Counted from the first letter of the stretch, positions 51,592 to 61,117 are shown. The stretch is 64,000 bases of DNA from Rhodoblastus sp963736175 (GCA_963736175.1 CAVTNU010000005.1:1-64000), one strand, 5' to 3'. Numbers and translations: made by a program. The notes: a model not told the origin generated them from the sequence alone.

Positions 51592-52385
51592 TTCACCCTG
51601 TGGAACATGCGATTGAGACGCATGGTCCAGGGCCAGCGCCAGAAGGCCCAGGCCGGCTCGTCCCGCTCGATGGAGAAAAAGATCACTTCGGCTCGCCCGA
51701 CCAGATTTTCGAACGGCACGAAACCGACGCCGCCTTGATCCGGCGCCACCCGCGAATCGGTGGAGTTGTCGCGATTGTCGCCCATCATGAAATAGTTGTC
51801 GGGCGGCACTTGATAGACGCCGGTGTTGTCGTTGAAGCCGTTGTCGCCCTGAATTTCGATGATCGTATGGCTCACACCGTTCGGCAGGGTTTCCTTATAG
51901 GTCGGCACCGGACCGAAATGGCCATAGAGGTCTTCGGTCTGCACCTTCTGAATCGGCTCGCGCGGCACAAGTACGTCGTTGATGTAGAGACGTCCCTCCT
52001 TCATCTGGATTCGATCGCCCGGCATGCCGATCACGCGCTTGACAAAGTCGGTCTCGCCGTCGCGCGGCAGCTTGAACACCACGACGTCGCCGCGCTTGGG
52101 CGGGCTTGCGAGCACGCGCCCCTGAAAGAGATTCGGGCTGAACGGCGCCGAATGACGCGAATAGCCGTAGGAGTATTTCGAAACGAACAGGTAATCGCCG
52201 ACCTCCAGCGTCGGAATCATCGATCCCGACGGGATGACGAAGGGCTGAAACAAGAACGTGCGCACCACCAGAGCGATCAGCAGCGCCTGAACGATGACCT
52301 TGACCGTTTCGACAAGGCCGCCCTCGTCCTGCTTCTTGGCGAAGGCCTTGGAGGCGCCGTCAAGGCGCGCGGGATCAGTCATCAA
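51588..52385 (-). CDS. lepB: signal peptidase I
   Basis: This 265-residue inner-membrane enzyme removes signal peptides from exported proteins. One membrane helix (about 28-48, VIVQALLIALVVRTFLF) precedes the catalytic serine in PSGSMIPTLEVGDYL. The catalytic lysine lies in GETDFVKRVIGMPGD, and box E appears as DNRDNSTDSR. It begins the lepB-rnc-era-recO run; 265 bases with a repeat-like element separate it from acpS, so it may have its own promoter. Confidence 0.95.
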   Translation of the reverse strand: MMTDPARLDGASKAFAKKQDEGGLVETVKVIVQALLIALVVRTFLFQPFVIPSGSMIPTLEVGDYLFVSKYSYGYSRHSAPFSPNLFQGRVLASPPKRGDVVVFKLPRDGETDFVKRVIGMPGDRIQMKEGRLYINDVLVPREPIQKVQTEDLYGHFGPVPTYKETLPNGVSHTIIEIQGDNGFNDNTGVYQVPPDNYFMMGDNRDNSTDSRVAPDQGGVGFVPFENLVGRAEVIFFSIERDEPAWAFWRWPWTMRLNRMFHRVK

Positions 52386-52401
52386 GAAATCCTCAGTCGG
52401 T

Positions 52402-52506
52402 GGAGCATATTCCGAAAAGTCGACAGCTTCTCTGTTAGGAACATGCGGTTAAACAATTATCTAGATCGCGTTCCGCGGATTAGCTCAATCCTTACGCGCT
52501 CGATCG
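52402..52506. repeat. interspersed palindromic repeat-like element between acpS and lepB
   Basis: Two imperfect stem-loops lie in tandem. GCATATTCC (52405-52413) pairs with GGAACATGC (52438-52446), and GGATT (52477-52481) pairs with AATCC (52487-52491) within flanking complementary bases. The layout resembles the short palindromic repeats scattered in Hyphomicrobiales genomes, here in a worn form. Only one clear copy is visible in the window, so repetition itself is not shown. Confidence 0.45.
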
Positions 52507-52650
52507 CTCTGCCGCTCCAATCAAATCGGCGACGGAAACTGTCGCCGCCCGTACGATTTGACTCCCATTTACGGCGAAATTCGGCTTGCCGCGCATCTTC
52601 TTAAGCGTTTCCCGGCCAAGGGCAAGGCCCGGCGGGTTTGGCGGGCCGTC

Positions 52651-53094
52651 TCACGCCCATTTTTTGCCGGTCGCCGTCTCATAGGCCTGCGCCTCGGCCA
52701 GTGTCACCGCCTCCAGCACGACCTGCGCCTGCGCCAGGGGATATTCGTCGGTCAGCGTCAAAATCAGACGCGCGACATGGCCGCGCGGGGTCAGAGCGGC
52801 GAGCCTTTGCGCCGCGCCGTCGGTCAGCGCGAGCATCGGCCGCCCGCCAGGGGCGTTGACGACGCCGATCGAGCGCCAGGCGACGCCGTGTCCCATGCCG
52901 GTGCCAAGCGCCTTGGCGCAGGCTTCCTTGGCGGCGAACCTTTTGGCGAACGTGGCGGCGCGCGCCGCCCGGCCGTTGGCCTTGGCGCGTTCGACGTCAG
53001 TGAAACAGCGTCGCTCGAAGCGTTCGCCGAATTTTTGCAGGGAGATCTCGATCCGCCTGATGTCGCATAAATCGACCCCCAGTCCCAGAATCAT
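52651..53094 (-). CDS. acpS: holo-[acyl-carrier-protein] synthase
   Basis: This 147-residue enzyme attaches the phosphopantetheine arm to acyl carrier protein. Both signature regions are intact: GLGVDLCDIRRIE with the magnesium-binding aspartate, and FAAKEACAKALGTGMG with the catalytic glutamate. ATG 53092-53094 overlaps the pdxJ stop by four bases. The frame extends upstream into pdxJ but without coding sense. Confidence 0.95.
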   Translation of the reverse strand: MILGLGVDLCDIRRIEISLQKFGERFERRCFTDVERAKANGRAARAATFAKRFAAKEACAKALGTGMGHGVAWRSIGVVNAPGGRPMLALTDGAAQRLAALTPRGHVARLILTLTDEYPLAQAQVVLEAVTLAEAQAYETATGKKWA

Positions 53095-53894
53095 GCTTTT
53101 CCTCGCCCTAAACTTCGAATCTCCGGATTTGCCCTGCCTTCGTCCATGACGGCTCGCATCCGCCGCACGGCGGCCGCCAGCCCGACAAAAACCGCCTCGC
53201 CGATCAGAAAATGGCCGATATTCAACTCGACCACCTGCGGCAGGGCGGCGATCCGTTTCGCCATGTCGAAATCGAGGCCGTGGCCGGCGTGGCACTCTAG
53301 GCCGAGCGACTCGGCCTCGACGGCGGCTAGACGCAGGCGCTCGAATTCCTTTTCGGCTTGGCGCGCGTCGCCCCCGGCCAGGGCGTTGGCCCACGCCCCC
53401 GTATGCAGCTCGACGACCGCCGCCTTGAGCGAGACGGCGGCGGCGAGCGCATCGCTGGACGGTTCGATGAACAGCGAAACCCTGACGCCGGCGCGTTTCA
53501 GCTCGTCGACGAACGGGACGAGATAATCGTGGCCGCCGACCACATCGAGACCGCCTTCCGTCGTGCGCTCAGTGCGCTTCTCCGGCACCAGACAACAGGC
53601 GTGCGGCTTGGTCTTCAAAGCGACGTCGAGCATTTGCTCGGTCGCCGCCATTTCGAAATTGAGCGGCGCGTCGATGGTCGCTTTCAGCCTCGCCATGTCC
53701 TCGTCGCGGATGTGACGCCGATCCTCGCGCAAATGCGCGGTCACGCCGTCGGCGCCCGAAGCCAGAGCCAGTTGCGCCGCGCGCACAGGATCAGGTAAAA
53801 CGCCTCCGCGCGCGTTGCGCAAAGTAGCGACGTGATCGACATTGACGCCAAGACGCAGGGGTTTTTTCAAGGACTGACCCATCTTGCCGCTCAC
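53091..53894 (-). CDS. pdxJ: pyridoxine 5-phosphate synthase
   Basis: The 267-residue barrel enzyme closes the vitamin B6 ring from deoxyxylulose phosphate and aminoacetone phosphate. Signatures are LGVNVDHVATLRNARGG, VTAHLREDRRHI, EPSSDALAAAVSL and CHAGHGLDF. The frame can start at GTG 53892-53894, which overlaps the rsh stop (GTGA), or at ATG 53880-53882, giving MGQSLKKPL; the first was taken for the overlap and the upstream GGAG. It lies between rsh and acpS in a tightly packed operon. Confidence 0.93.
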   Translation of the reverse strand: MSGKMGQSLKKPLRLGVNVDHVATLRNARGGVLPDPVRAAQLALASGADGVTAHLREDRRHIRDEDMARLKATIDAPLNFEMAATEQMLDVALKTKPHACCLVPEKRTERTTEGGLDVVGGHDYLVPFVDELKRAGVRVSLFIEPSSDALAAAVSLKAAVVELHTGAWANALAGGDARQAEKEFERLRLAAVEAESLGLECHAGHGLDFDMAKRIAALPQVVELNIGHFLIGEAVFVGLAAAVRRMRAVMDEGRANPEIRSLGRGKA

Positions 53895-56077
53895 CCATTG
53901 ACCCGCTCCACCTTGCTGACGATCGGCAAGGCGCGCAATTGCGAAATTATCGCGTTGAGGTGTTTCAGGTCAAAAACCTGAAGGTCAAACGTCACTTCAC
54001 GGAAATCGGGCGAGCGGACGAAAAATTTGATATCGTCGATATTCGCGCCGTGTTCGCCGATAATGTTGGCGATCGCGCCCAGACTGCCTGGTTCGTTGAT
54101 AGCGTGCACGATGATCCGCGCGGGAAAGAGTTCGGCGGTCGAATCGATGTCCCAACGCACGTCGAGCCAGCGCTCCGGCTGATCGTCGAAAGCCGTGAGC
54201 GCCGGCGACTGAATGGGATAGATGGTAATTCCCTCGCCCGGCGTCAAAATGCCGACGATGCGATCACCCGGCACGGCGCCGCCATTGGGCGCGAAGGCGA
54301 CCGGCAGGTCGCCGTGCAAGCCGCGGATCGGCAGAGCGTCGGAACTGCCCGGCACCTTGAACACGACGCTCGCCGCCTTCTGCAAACCGAACCAGCCTGG
54401 ATCGCCCTTGTTGGGATTGGCGCTCTTGCGCTCTTCCTTGAATTCGGGATGGACCGCCTTGACGACGTCGCCGGAAAACATTTCGCCGCGCCCAACCGCC
54501 GCCAGCACGTCCTCGAGCGCGCCGCGCGCCAGACGCGGCAGCACGGTGCGCAGCTTTTCCTCGGAAAAGCTCTTGCCCGCGCGTTCGAAGGCGCGAATGA
54601 CGATCTGCCGACCAAGCCCGGCGTATTGCGCGCGCACGGCGTCGCGCGTCGCCCGCCGGATCGCGGCGCGCGCCTTGCCCGTGACGACAATGGATTCCCA
54701 GGCGGCCGGCGGAATTTGCGTTTCGGCGCGAACGATTTCGACCTCGTCGCCGTTCTGCAAGACTGAGAGCAGCGGCGCGATGCGGCCATTGATCTTGGCT
54801 CCGACCGCCGTATTGCCGACGGTGGTGTGCACCGCATAGGCGAAATCGATCGGGGTCGCGCCGCGCGGCAACGCGATCAGGCGGCCTTTCGGCGTGAAAC
54901 AGAACACCTGATCGTGGAACAGCTCCAGCCGCGTATGCTCAAGAAATTCCTCGGGATTATCGCCGTCGGCAAGTAGATCGATGGTGCGCTTGAGCCATTG
55001 ATAGGCGCTGCTGTCCTGCGACAACGCCACCGGATCGGTCGAGCGTCCGTCCTTGTAGAGCGCGTGGGCGGCGATGCCATGCCGGGCGATATCGTGCATG
55101 TCGTAGGTGCGCACCTGCAGTTCGACGCGCTGGCGGCCGGGACCAACCACAGTGGTATGGATCGATCGATAGTCGTTCTGCTTCGGCGTCGAGATGTAAT
55201 CCTTGAACCGGCCTGGAACCATCGGCCATTTGGTATGCACGACGCCAATGACTCGGTAGCACTCTTCGGCTTCGCGCACGACCACGCGGAAACCGAAAAT
55301 ATCCGACAATTGCTCGAAGGCGATGGATTTGCGCTCCATCTTGCTCCACACCGAATAGGGCTGTTTCTGCCGCCCGCGCACACTGGCTTCGATGCCGCGC
55401 TGCGCCAGCTCCTGCGCCAACTCCTGCTCGATGGTGCGGATCAACTCGCCGTTTTTTTCGCGCAGATCCGCCAGCCGCGCCGAAATCATGGCGAAGGCTT
55501 CGGGCATCAGATATTTGAACGACAAATTCTCCAATTCGTCGCGCACGCTTTGCATGCCCATACGGCCAGCGAGCGGAGCGTAAATTTCGAGCGTTTCCTC
55601 GGCGATGCGCTCGCGTTTGGCCTCCGGCACGAAATGCAGCGTGCGCATGTTGTGCAGACGGTCGGCCAGTTTGACCAGAAGCACCCGCACGTCGTCGGCG
55701 ATGGCGAGCAGAAGCTTGCGGAAGTTTTCCGCCTGCGCCGCGCGTTTGGAGACGAGATCGAGTTTTTTCAGCTTGGTCAGGCCATCGACCAGACGGCCGA
55801 TTTCAGGCCCGAAAATCTGATCGATTTCCGCACGCGTCGCCGAAGTGTCCTCGATCGTGTCATGCAGGACGGCGGCCACGATGGTGGCGTCATCGAGCCG
55901 CATTTCGGTGAGGATGGCGGCCACTTCGAGCGGATGGCTGAAATAGGGATCGCCCGAAGCCCGCTTTTGCGCGCCGTGCGCGCGCATCGCGTAGACATAG
56001 GCGCGGTTGAGCAACTCTTCGTCGGTTTGCGGATTGTATTTGCGAACGCGTTCGACGAGTTCGTATTGCCGCATCAT
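53891..56077 (-). CDS. rsh: bifunctional (p)ppGpp synthetase/hydrolase, RelA/SpoT homologue
   Basis: The 728-residue protein controls the stringent response. The HD hydrolase domain is intact (AAVLHDTIEDT and KLADRLHNMRTL), so it should degrade as well as make the alarmone. The synthetase domain (EQLSDIFGFRVVV, PKQNDYRSIHTTV) follows at about 230-380. A TGS domain comes next (CFTPKGRLIALPRGATPIDF), then a C-terminal ACT domain (IIVHAINEPGSLGAIANIIG). ATG 56075-56077 or 56072-56074 is the likely start. It is the single long form usual in alphaproteobacteria and lies between rpoZ and pdxJ. Confidence 0.95.
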   Translation of the reverse strand: MMRQYELVERVRKYNPQTDEELLNRAYVYAMRAHGAQKRASGDPYFSHPLEVAAILTEMRLDDATIVAAVLHDTIEDTSATRAEIDQIFGPEIGRLVDGLTKLKKLDLVSKRAAQAENFRKLLLAIADDVRVLLVKLADRLHNMRTLHFVPEAKRERIAEETLEIYAPLAGRMGMQSVRDELENLSFKYLMPEAFAMISARLADLREKNGELIRTIEQELAQELAQRGIEASVRGRQKQPYSVWSKMERKSIAFEQLSDIFGFRVVVREAEECYRVIGVVHTKWPMVPGRFKDYISTPKQNDYRSIHTTVVGPGRQRVELQVRTYDMHDIARHGIAAHALYKDGRSTDPVALSQDSSAYQWLKRTIDLLADGDNPEEFLEHTRLELFHDQVFCFTPKGRLIALPRGATPIDFAYAVHTTVGNTAVGAKINGRIAPLLSVLQNGDEVEIVRAETQIPPAAWESIVVTGKARAAIRRATRDAVRAQYAGLGRQIVIRAFERAGKSFSEEKLRTVLPRLARGALEDVLAAVGRGEMFSGDVVKAVHPEFKEERKSANPNKGDPGWFGLQKAASVVFKVPGSSDALPIRGLHGDLPVAFAPNGGAVPGDRIVGILTPGEGITIYPIQSPALTAFDDQPERWLDVRWDIDSTAELFPARIIVHAINEPGSLGAIANIIGEHGANIDDIKFFVRSPDFREVTFDLQVFDLKHLNAIISQLRALPIVSKVERVNG

Positions 56078-56279
56078 CGAAAATGAATTCCCCGCCGGAG
56101 AAACCGCGCTCTGAAGCATATAGCCAGCGAGCCGAACGGTCGCTTAGCAAGAATATGCGTCCAAACAAATAGTTATAACTTGTACCGCGATCGTGCGGGA
56201 AGGGCAAACCCGTCAGGCGCGATCTTGTTCACTATCGGACTTGCGCGGGCGCCGGGCAAGGGCCCTGTGGCGCCGCACA

Positions 56280-56306
56280 AAAAAAAACGCCGGCCTCGCG
56301 CCGGCG
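56280..56306 (-). terminator. rho-independent terminator of rpoZ
   Basis: On the minus strand CGCCGGC pairs with GCCGGCG and is followed by a run of eight or more T. It lies 52 bases after the rpoZ stop codon, so rsh probably has its own promoter or depends on read-through. Confidence 0.9.
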
Positions 56307-56358
56307 CAATTCCAATCGGCAAAAGCGCGTCGACGATTTGTCGTCAGCGCGTCGGCGA

Positions 56359-56745
56359 TCAATCGCCGTCTTCTTCCGTCGCGGCCGGCGGCACAAGCCC
56401 TTCGAGGCCGCGCAGCAGATCCTCTTCGGTCATGCGATCGAACTGAATGTCGCCGGCGTCGTCGCTGGACGACGATGTCGTCAGCGCCGGCACGACCTCG
56501 GCCTCCGGCTCGTCGACTTCCACATGCTTTTGCAGCGAATGGATAAAATCTTCCTTCAGATCGTCAGGCGCGACCGTGGAGTCGGCGATTTCGCGCAACG
56601 CCACCACGGGATTCTTGTCGTTGTCGCGCGGCACGGTGATCTGCGAGCCGGATGAAATCATGCGCGCACGATGGCTCGCAAGCAAAACCAGATCGAAGCG
56701 ATTTTCGACCTTATCAATGCAGTCTTCGACGGTGACGCGCGCCAT
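56359..56745 (-). CDS. rpoZ: RNA polymerase omega subunit
   Basis: This 128-residue subunit helps assemble RNA polymerase and contributes to the ppGpp site. The conserved N-terminus is MARVTVEDCIDKVENRFDLV, followed by ASHRARMISSG and NPVVALREIAD. The acidic C-terminal tail is long, as in other alphaproteobacteria. Placing rpoZ next to rsh couples the alarmone enzyme and one of its targets. Confidence 0.96.
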   Translation of the reverse strand: MARVTVEDCIDKVENRFDLVLLASHRARMISSGSQITVPRDNDKNPVVALREIADSTVAPDDLKEDFIHSLQKHVEVDEPEAEVVPALTTSSSSDDAGDIQFDRMTEEDLLRGLEGLVPPAATEEDGD

Positions 56746-56792
56746 TTTCGCCACACTCCTGTTATAGATGACCATGGATGGATTTTAATGGT

Positions 56793-56821
56793 CTGTTACA
56801 CAAATCCCTCGCCATTTGCAA
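56793..56821 (-). promoter_or_regulatory. putative rpoZ promoter
   Basis: On the minus strand TTGCAA (56816-56821) and TAACAG (56793-56798) are separated by 17 bases. The start of transcription would lie about 40 bases before the rpoZ ATG. Confidence 0.55.
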
Positions 56822-57140
56822 CCATGGGTCTGGCGCGACGCTCAAGGTGGACTATTTATAGGAAGCAAGATTTGCAAAAATATCGTTTGTGTGTAAACAG
56901 TGTTTAAGCTCCTTTAATCACTCAGGCTTGAGCGCTGACAGGAGGGGCGACGAAATAAATGTTTGCCGTTTAGAACTGGCCTCCAGCTTTAGCTTGACGC
57001 GGCGAAACATGAACTAAACATTCCAACGAGTTGGACGGACGCGCATCGGCGATGGGCGAAGGAATGGGTCGTCGCGTCAGCGATCGGGGAGCCGACAATA
57101 TTGATGCGGTATGGCTTTGAATCGGAGAATGGAACGTCGA
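56822..57140. other. intergenic region upstream of the NYN-domain gene
   Basis: This stretch is AT-richer than its flanks. CTTGAC (from about 56992) followed 16 bases later by TAAACA is a weak plus-strand promoter candidate for the NYN gene; a long leader would then result. No coding frame or RNA gene is convincing. Confidence 0.35.
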
Positions 57141-57761
57141 ATGGCCGACAGCGAGCGAATTGCACTTTTCATTGATGGCGCGAATTTGTATGCGACAGCG
57201 AAATCTTTGGGTTTCGATATAGATTACAAGCGTCTTCTTAAGGAATTTCAATCGAAAGGGCGACTTCTGCGCGCCTTTTACTATACGGCGCTGGTTGAAG
57301 ATCAAGAATATTCTTCAATTAGGCCGCTGATCGATTGGCTTGACTATAATGGCTACGCCGTCGTCACCAAGCCGGCGAAAGAATTCGTCGACTCGCTGGG
57401 ACGCCGCAAGGTCAAAGGCAACATGGACATCGAGCTGGCGGTCGACGCCATGGAGATGGCCGACCACATCGACCATATGGTGCTGTTTTCCGGCGACGGC
57501 GATTTTCGTTCGCTGGTCGAGGCGGTGCAGCGCAAGGGCGTGCGCGTGTCGGTCATGTCGACGATCACCACGCAGCCGCCAATGGTCGCCGACGAATTGC
57601 GCCGTCAGGCCGATGAATTCGTCGACCTTGTGCATCTGGCCAACAAGATCGGCCGCGATCCGGGCGAACGCATGGAGCGCCAGCAGCGTTTCCAGGAACG
57701 CCGCCCCGCGCCGGCGCCGATGGCGACGACCCCTCATGACGACGCCTTCGAGGACGATTGA
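57141..57761 (+). CDS. NYN-domain protein (LabA/DUF88 family), putative ribonuclease
   Basis: This 206-residue protein has a PIN-like NYN fold. Acidic metal ligands expected in this family are in ALFIDGANLYATAKSLGFDI, GNMDIELAVDAMEMAD and LFSGDGDFRSLVEAV, so nuclease activity on RNA is plausible. The C-terminal 40 residues are proline- and charge-rich and probably unstructured. ATG 57141 (MADSERIALF) was chosen over two upstream ATGs in frame because relatives begin there. A terminator follows closely. Confidence 0.88.
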   Translation: MADSERIALFIDGANLYATAKSLGFDIDYKRLLKEFQSKGRLLRAFYYTALVEDQEYSSIRPLIDWLDYNGYAVVTKPAKEFVDSLGRRKVKGNMDIELAVDAMEMADHIDHMVLFSGDGDFRSLVEAVQRKGVRVSVMSTITTQPPMVADELRRQADEFVDLVHLANKIGRDPGERMERQQRFQERRPAPAPMATTPHDDAFEDD

Positions 57762-57836
57762 GGCGCCGCGCCTTGGTCCTGAATAGGCGTCAGACCATAC
57801 GGTTCGGCGCATGTGACGAACTTTGATAGGCATCGC

Positions 57837-57866
57837 GAGGCGCTCCTCTGGAGCGCCTCGATTTTT
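57837..57866 (+). terminator. rho-independent terminator after the NYN gene
   Basis: GAGGCGCTCC pairs with GGAGCGCCTC around a three-base loop, followed by GATTTTTTG. It lies 76 bases after the stop codon and ends only 22 bases before the next start codon. Confidence 0.88.
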
Positions 57867-57888
57867 TGATGAAGAGATTCGCCCGACG

Positions 57889-58548
57889 ATGCCCACCTCC
57901 GCGCCGGTCCATTTCACCGAACCCGATGAAGATTGTCCGCTTTGTCCGCGGCTGCGGGCGTTTCGCGCCGAGAACCGCCAGCGCCTGCCGCTGGGGCGCA
58001 ACGCGCCCGCGCCGAGCTTTGGCGCGCTCGACGCGCGGCTTCTGATCGTCGGGCTCGCGCCCGGTCTGATGGGCGCCAATTTCACCGGCAGGCCCTTTAC
58101 CGGCGATTTCGCCGGGGAGCTGCTCTACGCCACGCTGCTTGATTTTGGTTTCGCCGCGGGCCGCTATGGCGCGCGCGCCGACGACGGCCTGCAATTGCGC
58201 GACGCCCGCATCGCCAACGCCGTGCGTTGCGTGCCGCCGCAGAACAAGCCGACGCCCGAGGAAATTCGCCAATGCCGACCGTTTCTTGAGGCGGAAATCG
58301 CCGCAATGCCGCAATTGCGCGCGATTTTATGCCTTGGCCGCATCGCCCATGACAGCGTCCTGCGCGCGTTCGGCCAGAAACTGAAGGCCGCGCCCTTCGC
58401 GCACGGCGCGATCCATCATCTTGGCGATCGCAACATTGCTCTTTTCGACAGCTATCATTGCTCGCGCTACAACACGAACACGGGCGTGCTGACGCCGCCG
58501 ATGTTTCGCGCCGTTTTCGGTGCGATTCGTCAGAAGTTCGCGCGCTGA
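57889..58548 (+). CDS. uracil-DNA glycosylase, family 5 (UDGb), 4Fe-4S type
   Basis: The 219-residue enzyme removes uracil and other deaminated bases from DNA. Motif A is VGLAPGLMGANFTGRPFTGD, and the late loop is SYHCSRYNTNTG, both of the UDGb group; motif A lacks the polar residue used by family 1, as is normal here. Four cysteines in DCPLC (16 and 19), AVRCVPP and QCRPF can hold the iron-sulfur cluster. ATG 57889 follows a terminator by 22 bases, which leaves little room for a promoter, so expression may depend on read-through. Confidence 0.9.
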   Translation: MPTSAPVHFTEPDEDCPLCPRLRAFRAENRQRLPLGRNAPAPSFGALDARLLIVGLAPGLMGANFTGRPFTGDFAGELLYATLLDFGFAAGRYGARADDGLQLRDARIANAVRCVPPQNKPTPEEIRQCRPFLEAEIAAMPQLRAILCLGRIAHDSVLRAFGQKLKAAPFAHGAIHHLGDRNIALFDSYHCSRYNTNTGVLTPPMFRAVFGAIRQKFAR

Positions 58549-58563
58549 CGCTGCGCCGAAAAC

Positions 58564-60783
58564 TCAGTCGTGCGCGGCCAGTCGTTGTTGCCGCAGATCG
58601 GCGCTCGCCAGACTTGGCGCGCTCTCGCCAAGACGCACGCGATAGATGTTCAGGTTTTCAATGACCCGCTGAACATAATTGCGCGTTTCGGAAATCGGAA
58701 TGCGCTCAACCCAGTCGACCGGATCGACCGCCGGATCGCGTGGGTCGCCATAAGCGTCGATCCATTCGCGCACCCGCCCGCCGCCGGCGTTATAGGCGGC
58801 GAAGGTCAGGATATAGGAACCCTTGTACTGAGCCAGCAATTCGCCAAGGTGAAAGGCGCCGAGCTGAGCGTTGAAGGCCGGATCTTCGACAAGGCGCGTT
58901 TCGGCATAGGCGACGCCGGCGTGTTGGGCGGCCGTGCGGGCCGTTGATGAGATCATCTGCATCAAGCCCTTGGCGCCGGCGCCCGAATGCGCGCTCGCGT
59001 CAAAGGCGCTCTCCTGCCGCGCCACGGACAGGATCACCGGCAGACCGACCGAATTGGCGAGCGGCGCAAATCCCGGCACGCCATTGGTGGGAAAAGCCAA
59101 CTGGTCGATGGCGACTCCGCGCCGCAACGCCGCCTTGCCGGCGAGCAATGACACGCGCGGGTCGGCCTGACGCGTCAAAACCCAAGCCAGCGCCGCAACT
59201 TGCGCCGGTTCGGTCAGGTTCTCCGCCGCGTCGAGCACGAGTTGGCGCGCGATCTCCTGTTCGCCCAGCGCATAAAGCCATTCGACGACGCGAACGGATT
59301 CGGCGCGTTCGGCGCCGGACGCGGCGCTGGCCGGCTGGCGCAGGTCAAGGCTCTGCGCGCCGATCTTCGCCCGCGCCAACTGGCCGTAATAGGTTTCGCT
59401 CTGCTCGCCCGCTTGTCGGTAGTAGGCGCTCGCCGGCGCGCCCATCGCTTCGGCCGCCCGTCCCCGCCAATAGGCGAAGCGGGCGATCGAATGCGGGGTC
59501 AGCGCCAATTTCGCCGCGGCGTCGAAATGCCCGGCGGCGCGGCGCGGATCGTTCAGGAACCGCAAGGCGACCCAGCCAGCGTGAAACTCCGCCTCGATTG
59601 CGTTCTCGCCCGTCAGCGGCCCGTGCTCGGCGCAAATGCGGTAAGCCCGAGATGCGTCCTTGGCGTCGAGCAATTTGCGCGCGAGCAGACGCCGCTCCAC
59701 CCACCATTCTTCCGCGCCTATGGTCTCGGCGTCATGCGGCGCCGCCTGCATCAGATTGGCAGCCTCATCGATTTTGTCGGCGCGGCGGGCGTTGTGAATA
59801 CGGGCGAACAGCAGCCCCGGATCGTTGCGCAGGCCGACCGGCGTGATCGCTTCGGCTTGCCGCCAGCTGGCGCCATGCATCAAAGCCAGGTGCGCGCGCG
59901 CCAGAGCAAGAACGTCCTTGCCGGCGCGTTCGGCGGCGCGCAGGGCGGAAGCGGTTGAGTCCTTCAGCAATAGCCGCTCGGCGCGCGCCTTATGATCGGC
60001 TTCCGTCAGAAATTCACTGAAATTCTTGAGGAATTTCTCTTCCGCCGACGCCGACATGTCGATTTCGCGCCAGAGCGCGCGCGCGACGCCCGCCGCCTTG
60101 GCGCGACCTTGCGGCCGATCTTTGAGCAGTTGCGCCTGGACCATCTCGCCTTGCGCCGAAACCGGCGGAAACTCAGCGAGATAGGCGGATGCCGCGGCCG
60201 AGGCGACATTGCCGCCGGCTAGATTTTCCTCCGCGTGTCTGCGCAGCCAGCGCGCCGACGGCCAATCGCCGCGCGCCCGCAGAAAAGCGGCGATACGGGC
60301 AAATCCGGCCTGCGCCGGATGAACGCGCAGCACGCTCCACTCCAAAGCGATCGCCGACGTCGGATCGGCGATCGATTTCGCCAAGGCGTCGCCGCCAACG
60401 ACGTCGCCGGCCTTATAGGCCGCCAGCGCCGCGCGCACGGCGTTCAGATCGACGTCCGCCCTCTGCAGAATGTCGCCCCAGACGGCGCGGGGCGGCGCTT
60501 CCTCGCCGCGCGTCGCATAGGCCATCGCTCGCGCGGGCGGAGCGTCGACTCCGCCGACGTTCGCGTCGATGGCGTCAAGCCCGTTCCGCGCCTCGTCACG
60601 ATCCTTGTCCGCGTCGGCGGCCGATCCCCCGTCCATCGGAAAGCGCCAGGCCATAGGCAAATGACCGGGCAAGAACGCCCCGTCGCGATCCGGCGCGGCG
60701 ACCCTGACCAACCCGAGCGCCAGGCAAACGCCCACCGTCGTCAAAGCGAGCCGGCCCGGATGGAATTTGGTCGAACGCGGCAT
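58564..60783 (-). CDS. slt: soluble lytic murein transglycosylase
   Basis: This 739-residue periplasmic enzyme cleaves peptidoglycan to anhydromuropeptides. An N-terminal signal or anchor (LALTTVGVCLALGLV) is followed by a long superhelical region of TPR-like helices. The C-terminal catalytic domain has the glutamate in SVARQESAFDASAHSGAGAK, then GLMQMISSTA and FAAYNAGGGRVREW. ATG 60781-60783 (MPRSTKFHPG) was preferred. It is divergent from dapA, an arrangement common in this order. Confidence 0.92.
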   Translation of the reverse strand: MPRSTKFHPGRLALTTVGVCLALGLVRVAAPDRDGAFLPGHLPMAWRFPMDGGSAADADKDRDEARNGLDAIDANVGGVDAPPARAMAYATRGEEAPPRAVWGDILQRADVDLNAVRAALAAYKAGDVVGGDALAKSIADPTSAIALEWSVLRVHPAQAGFARIAAFLRARGDWPSARWLRRHAEENLAGGNVASAAASAYLAEFPPVSAQGEMVQAQLLKDRPQGRAKAAGVARALWREIDMSASAEEKFLKNFSEFLTEADHKARAERLLLKDSTASALRAAERAGKDVLALARAHLALMHGASWRQAEAITPVGLRNDPGLLFARIHNARRADKIDEAANLMQAAPHDAETIGAEEWWVERRLLARKLLDAKDASRAYRICAEHGPLTGENAIEAEFHAGWVALRFLNDPRRAAGHFDAAAKLALTPHSIARFAYWRGRAAEAMGAPASAYYRQAGEQSETYYGQLARAKIGAQSLDLRQPASAASGAERAESVRVVEWLYALGEQEIARQLVLDAAENLTEPAQVAALAWVLTRQADPRVSLLAGKAALRRGVAIDQLAFPTNGVPGFAPLANSVGLPVILSVARQESAFDASAHSGAGAKGLMQMISSTARTAAQHAGVAYAETRLVEDPAFNAQLGAFHLGELLAQYKGSYILTFAAYNAGGGRVREWIDAYGDPRDPAVDPVDWVERIPISETRNYVQRVIENLNIYRVRLGESAPSLASADLRQQRLAAHD

Positions 60784-61117
60784 GAGCTTTCCCGTTGGGT
60801 TCAAAACATGGACGCGATTTGACGTCTTTGCGTTTGACGAGCGTTGACGGCGCGAGCGCTTATGATTAGGGCCATCGCGATAAAGGAAGACTTAACCAAG
60901 CTTTGCGCGGCGTCGCGAACGCCGCAGGCCAAAGCTTGACCGTCCGGCGGCCGAATTTCGCCGATCTGGCGTTTCCCCGAATTGGCGGGGAACCTCTTCC
61001 CGCCGAGCCGCGCAAGGGCTATGTGTTGGAGCCCAACGCGGATAACTTGACGCGTTCGTTACTTGAACCAACAAAATGCGGCGCTGATTGGGCGTCGATC
61101 GCAATGGAACAGACGCA
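60784..61117. other. divergent promoter region between slt and dapA
   Basis: This 334-base stretch holds the promoters of both genes. TTGACG (61047-61052) on the plus strand is a possible -35 box for dapA, with AACAAA 17 bases later as a poor -10. A 72-codon open frame at 60903-61121 looks non-coding. Nothing else is visible. Confidence 0.35.
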
